Assembly: GCF_026212465.1 (NCBI RefSeq)
Contig: NC_080048.1
Coordinates: 23,146,934 to 23,210,933 of the forward strand
Direction: 5' to 3'
Length of the DNA: 64,000 nt
From: Amaranthus tricolor
Taxonomy: Eukaryota; Streptophyta; Magnoliopsida; Caryophyllales; Amaranthaceae
The notes beneath the pieces were generated by a model. It did not search any database and was not told the origin of the DNA. It was given only the letters and a program-made list of their open reading frames with translations. This document shows, in pieces, positions 62,153 through 64,000 of this stretch. Position 1 is the stretch's first letter. Each line of letters opens with the position of its first letter. Both the position numbers and the translations under genes were made by a program.

Positions 62153-63967
62153 TTAGTGGTTAGGTGCAGGAACCCATTCATCCTTGGGTTCCTTGTCGAC
62201 AATATTTGAATCACATTTCTTAATCCATGTACGTTCGACATAATTTTTATTTGCTTTGACATGCTGTTCCTTCTTTATACATTGATGTTTTAGGTGTCCA
62301 CTTTTACCACAGAAGGAACATATTTTGCTACTTGGGAGATCTACATAGAACTTTTTCTTTTTATCATTCCTTATATAGCCTAGACCTTCTTTACTTTTGG
62401 TTTTAGCATTTAGAATCCATTTGGGAATTTCATTGATTTTCCCTTTTCCTCTTAAGTTTATTTTATTTTTCAAATTTTCATTTTCAATTTCGCAGGATTC
62501 TAATTTTGATTTCAACCTTTGAAATTTAGTGCTAACCATGTGAGTGGTTTTATCATTTTCAACCGATTTTGATCTTAACAAATTGCTTTGATTCAATTCA
62601 ATATTAAGAGTGATAAATTCCTGTTTTAATTTTTCCAACTGCTCTTTCAAAATGATATTCTTATCTAGCAAATCAAAGAATCTACTTTGTACATCGATTC
62701 TAAAGGAGTTTAGATATGAGATATGATCTTCACTTAAGTTAAGATCTTTCTCAATCTGGAGACACCTAGCTGTTTTTTCATCTAGCTTTTCTTGTTTCTC
62801 TAAGAGTAATTTGATTAAATCGTTTTTACTCATGTTGGACAGTTGTTTAGGAGATGGTACAGAAAGCATTACCTCTTTTTCTTCGGATTCTTCATGAGAT
62901 GCCATGAGGCATAGGTTTGCTGTTTCCTCCTCCACTGGAGCTTCTGTCTCAGCCTCGCTTTCCGTATCTCCCCAAGCTGCTACCATTGCTTTTCTAAAAT
63001 CTGTTTTGAAATTACCCTTCTTATATTGTCTTCCAACTTCTTTTGCTTTTCCCTTGCCCTTCTCATTTTTCCATTGAGGGCAATTCTTGATGAAGTGTTC
63101 AGTGCTCCCACACTTGTGGCATTCAAAACTTGTCTTCAAGTTCGGTGTTCCCTTCTCTTTGTTATTCCTTTGATTACCATACCTTCTGTTCCTGAAGAAT
63201 TTTTTGAATTTTCGAGCCAACAGTGCTGCTTCCTCTTCACCAGTTTCTGATTCATCGCTATCATCAGCTGCTAGAGCCAGTCCTTTGTTTCGGGAACTGT
63301 CAGCTGTTCCCAAATGCAATTCATGGGTCATAAGAGAACCAGCCAGCTCTTCCAAATTGAACTTGGTGAAATCTTTGGACTCCTGAATGGCTGTTACCTT
63401 TGCTCTCCAGCGTTCGTCTTGAGGAAGACTCCTAAGCACTTTTCTAACTTGTTCATCAACGGGAATGATTCTACCAAGAGAGACTAACTCATTCGTAATA
63501 TTTGTGAACCTAGTGAACATTTCTTGAATGTTTTCCCTAGGTTCCATTACGAATCTTTCATATTTGGACATTAGCAAATCAATCTTGGATCTCTTTACTT
63601 CACTAGTACCTTCATGGGTAACTTCGAGCAGGTCCCAAATCTGCTTAGCGGTTTTGCAACCCATAATTCGATTGTGCTCATTTGGACCAAGCCCACAGTG
63701 AAGTAACTTGATAGCAAAAGCGTTCATCTCCATCTTTTGGAAATCTTCCTTTTCATATTCAGTGATTGGCTTTGGAATTACTTCATTATTGGAGTTGATG
63801 GTCGTCACCTTAAAGTCTCCAATTTCAATGACTCTCCAAACTTGATAATTTTCGGCCTTTATGAAGATTTCCATTCTATTTTTCCAGTAAGTATAGAATT
63901 TCCCATCGAACATGGGTGGCCTTTGTGTGGAGTACCCCTCTTCCATGCGCTCGTTCATCTTCAACAT
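62153..63967 (-). CDS. copia gag (capsid/nucleocapsid) with two zinc knuckles
   Basis: 604 codons. Residues about 15-230 form the UBN2-type capsid region (PPMFDGKFYTYWKNRMEIFI, AKQIWDLLEVTHEGT, MFTRFTNITNELVSLG, VRKVLRSLPQ). CX2CX4HX4C zinc knuckles lie near residues 281-294 (CHKCGSTEHFIKNC) and 550-563 (CSFCGKSGHLKHQC). Between them is a long Glu/Lys-rich stretch with coiled-coil character (about 390-500). The frame stops with TAA at 62155-62153 just before the protease, which is in the same frame. In this lineage gag is needed in excess over pol, so the stop may be regulatory rather than damage. The first ATG is used; the Met at codon 4 or 8 is also possible. Confidence 0.88.
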   Translation of the reverse strand: MLKMNERMEEGYSTQRPPMFDGKFYTYWKNRMEIFIKAENYQVWRVIEIGDFKVTTINSNNEVIPKPITEYEKEDFQKMEMNAFAIKLLHCGLGPNEHNRIMGCKTAKQIWDLLEVTHEGTSEVKRSKIDLLMSKYERFVMEPRENIQEMFTRFTNITNELVSLGRIIPVDEQVRKVLRSLPQDERWRAKVTAIQESKDFTKFNLEELAGSLMTHELHLGTADSSRNKGLALAADDSDESETGEEEAALLARKFKKFFRNRRYGNQRNNKEKGTPNLKTSFECHKCGSTEHFIKNCPQWKNEKGKGKAKEVGRQYKKGNFKTDFRKAMVAAWGDTESEAETEAPVEEETANLCLMASHEESEEKEVMLSVPSPKQLSNMSKNDLIKLLLEKQEKLDEKTARCLQIEKDLNLSEDHISYLNSFRIDVQSRFFDLLDKNIILKEQLEKLKQEFITLNIELNQSNLLRSKSVENDKTTHMVSTKFQRLKSKLESCEIENENLKNKINLRGKGKINEIPKWILNAKTKSKEGLGYIRNDKKKKFYVDLPSSKICSFCGKSGHLKHQCIKKEQHVKANKNYVERTWIKKCDSNIVDKEPKDEWVPAPNH

Positions 63968-64000
63968 CTTGACAGGGAACAGGATACAGCTCTCAGGGTT

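Larger units (their letters stand above)
57096..64000 (-). mobile_element. SIRE-type Ty1-copia retrotransposon, truncated by the window edge
   Basis: Read on the minus strand: gag (63967-62153), protease-integrase-RT-RNase H (62146-58916), a third ORF (58445-57531), a polypurine tract (57250-57238) and a short LTR-like end. The order integrase before reverse transcriptase marks Ty1-copia. A large two-knuckle gag and an extra ORF between pol and the polypurine tract mark the SIRE/Maximus lineage. The 5' LTR and primer-binding site lie beyond 64000. Coding frames are nearly intact, with one clear nonsense mutation in pol. Confidence 0.9.

Overview
The window comes from a flowering-plant nuclear genome; there is no prokaryotic gene organisation anywhere. 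The evidence is intron-split transposase genes of the plant CACTA (En/Spm) type, a SIRE-like Ty1-copia retroelement with an extra ORF, several plant MITE families and a very long homogenised satellite array. The order cannot be fixed from sequence alone; a Caryophyllales-like flavour is only an impression.

Layout. (1) 1-38190: a continuous, highly homogenised satellite array. The base monomer is 169 bp, and every two or three monomers are followed by a 371-bp non-monomer spacer, giving higher-order units of 709 or 878 bp (about 45 units). Unit variants are arranged in local dimer expansions (B-A x3, E-F x5 at exactly 1587 bp, A-C x3.5), and a 13.2-kb block is paralogous to a 7.7-kb block further along. 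Each monomer and each spacer ends in a conserved TTTACGCGCGAAAT box that matches the E2F/DP core (TTTCGCGC on the other strand). (2) 38191-46884: the right-hand part of a CACTA transposon on the minus strand. It holds a tnp2-type transposase with two in-frame stops, a second, multi-exon gene (Transposase_24-like N-terminus, Ulp1-protease-like C-terminus), and GCTGCGG/CCGCAGC subterminal hairpins that end in two nearby CACTA termini. (3) 46885-57095: AT-rich DNA with a second, unrelated CACTA end, a possible orphan first exon of a secreted protein, a hAT-type element with a nested Stowaway-like MITE, a Tourist-like MITE, a clean Stowaway MITE, a complete solo LTR with a perfect 5-bp target duplication, and a frameshifted LINE (RTE-like) endonuclease fragment. 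(4) 57096-64000: a minus-strand SIRE-type Ty1-copia element (gag, protease-integrase-RT-RNase H, third ORF, polypurine tract, short LTR-like end), cut by the window edge.

Main interpretation. The satellite and the CACTA element are not just neighbours. The last recognisable exon of the CACTA Ulp1-like gene ends at a splice donor (38203/38202), and satellite sequence starts about 12 nt inside the following intron. In addition, the 173-bp intron between the two CACTA genes (41305-41477) is itself a diverged relative of the 169-bp monomer. The simplest reading is that the satellite arose by amplification of CACTA intronic DNA and that the whole array sits inside, or replaced, an intron of the transposon. 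The rest of that gene and the transposon's other end should then lie to the left of the window.
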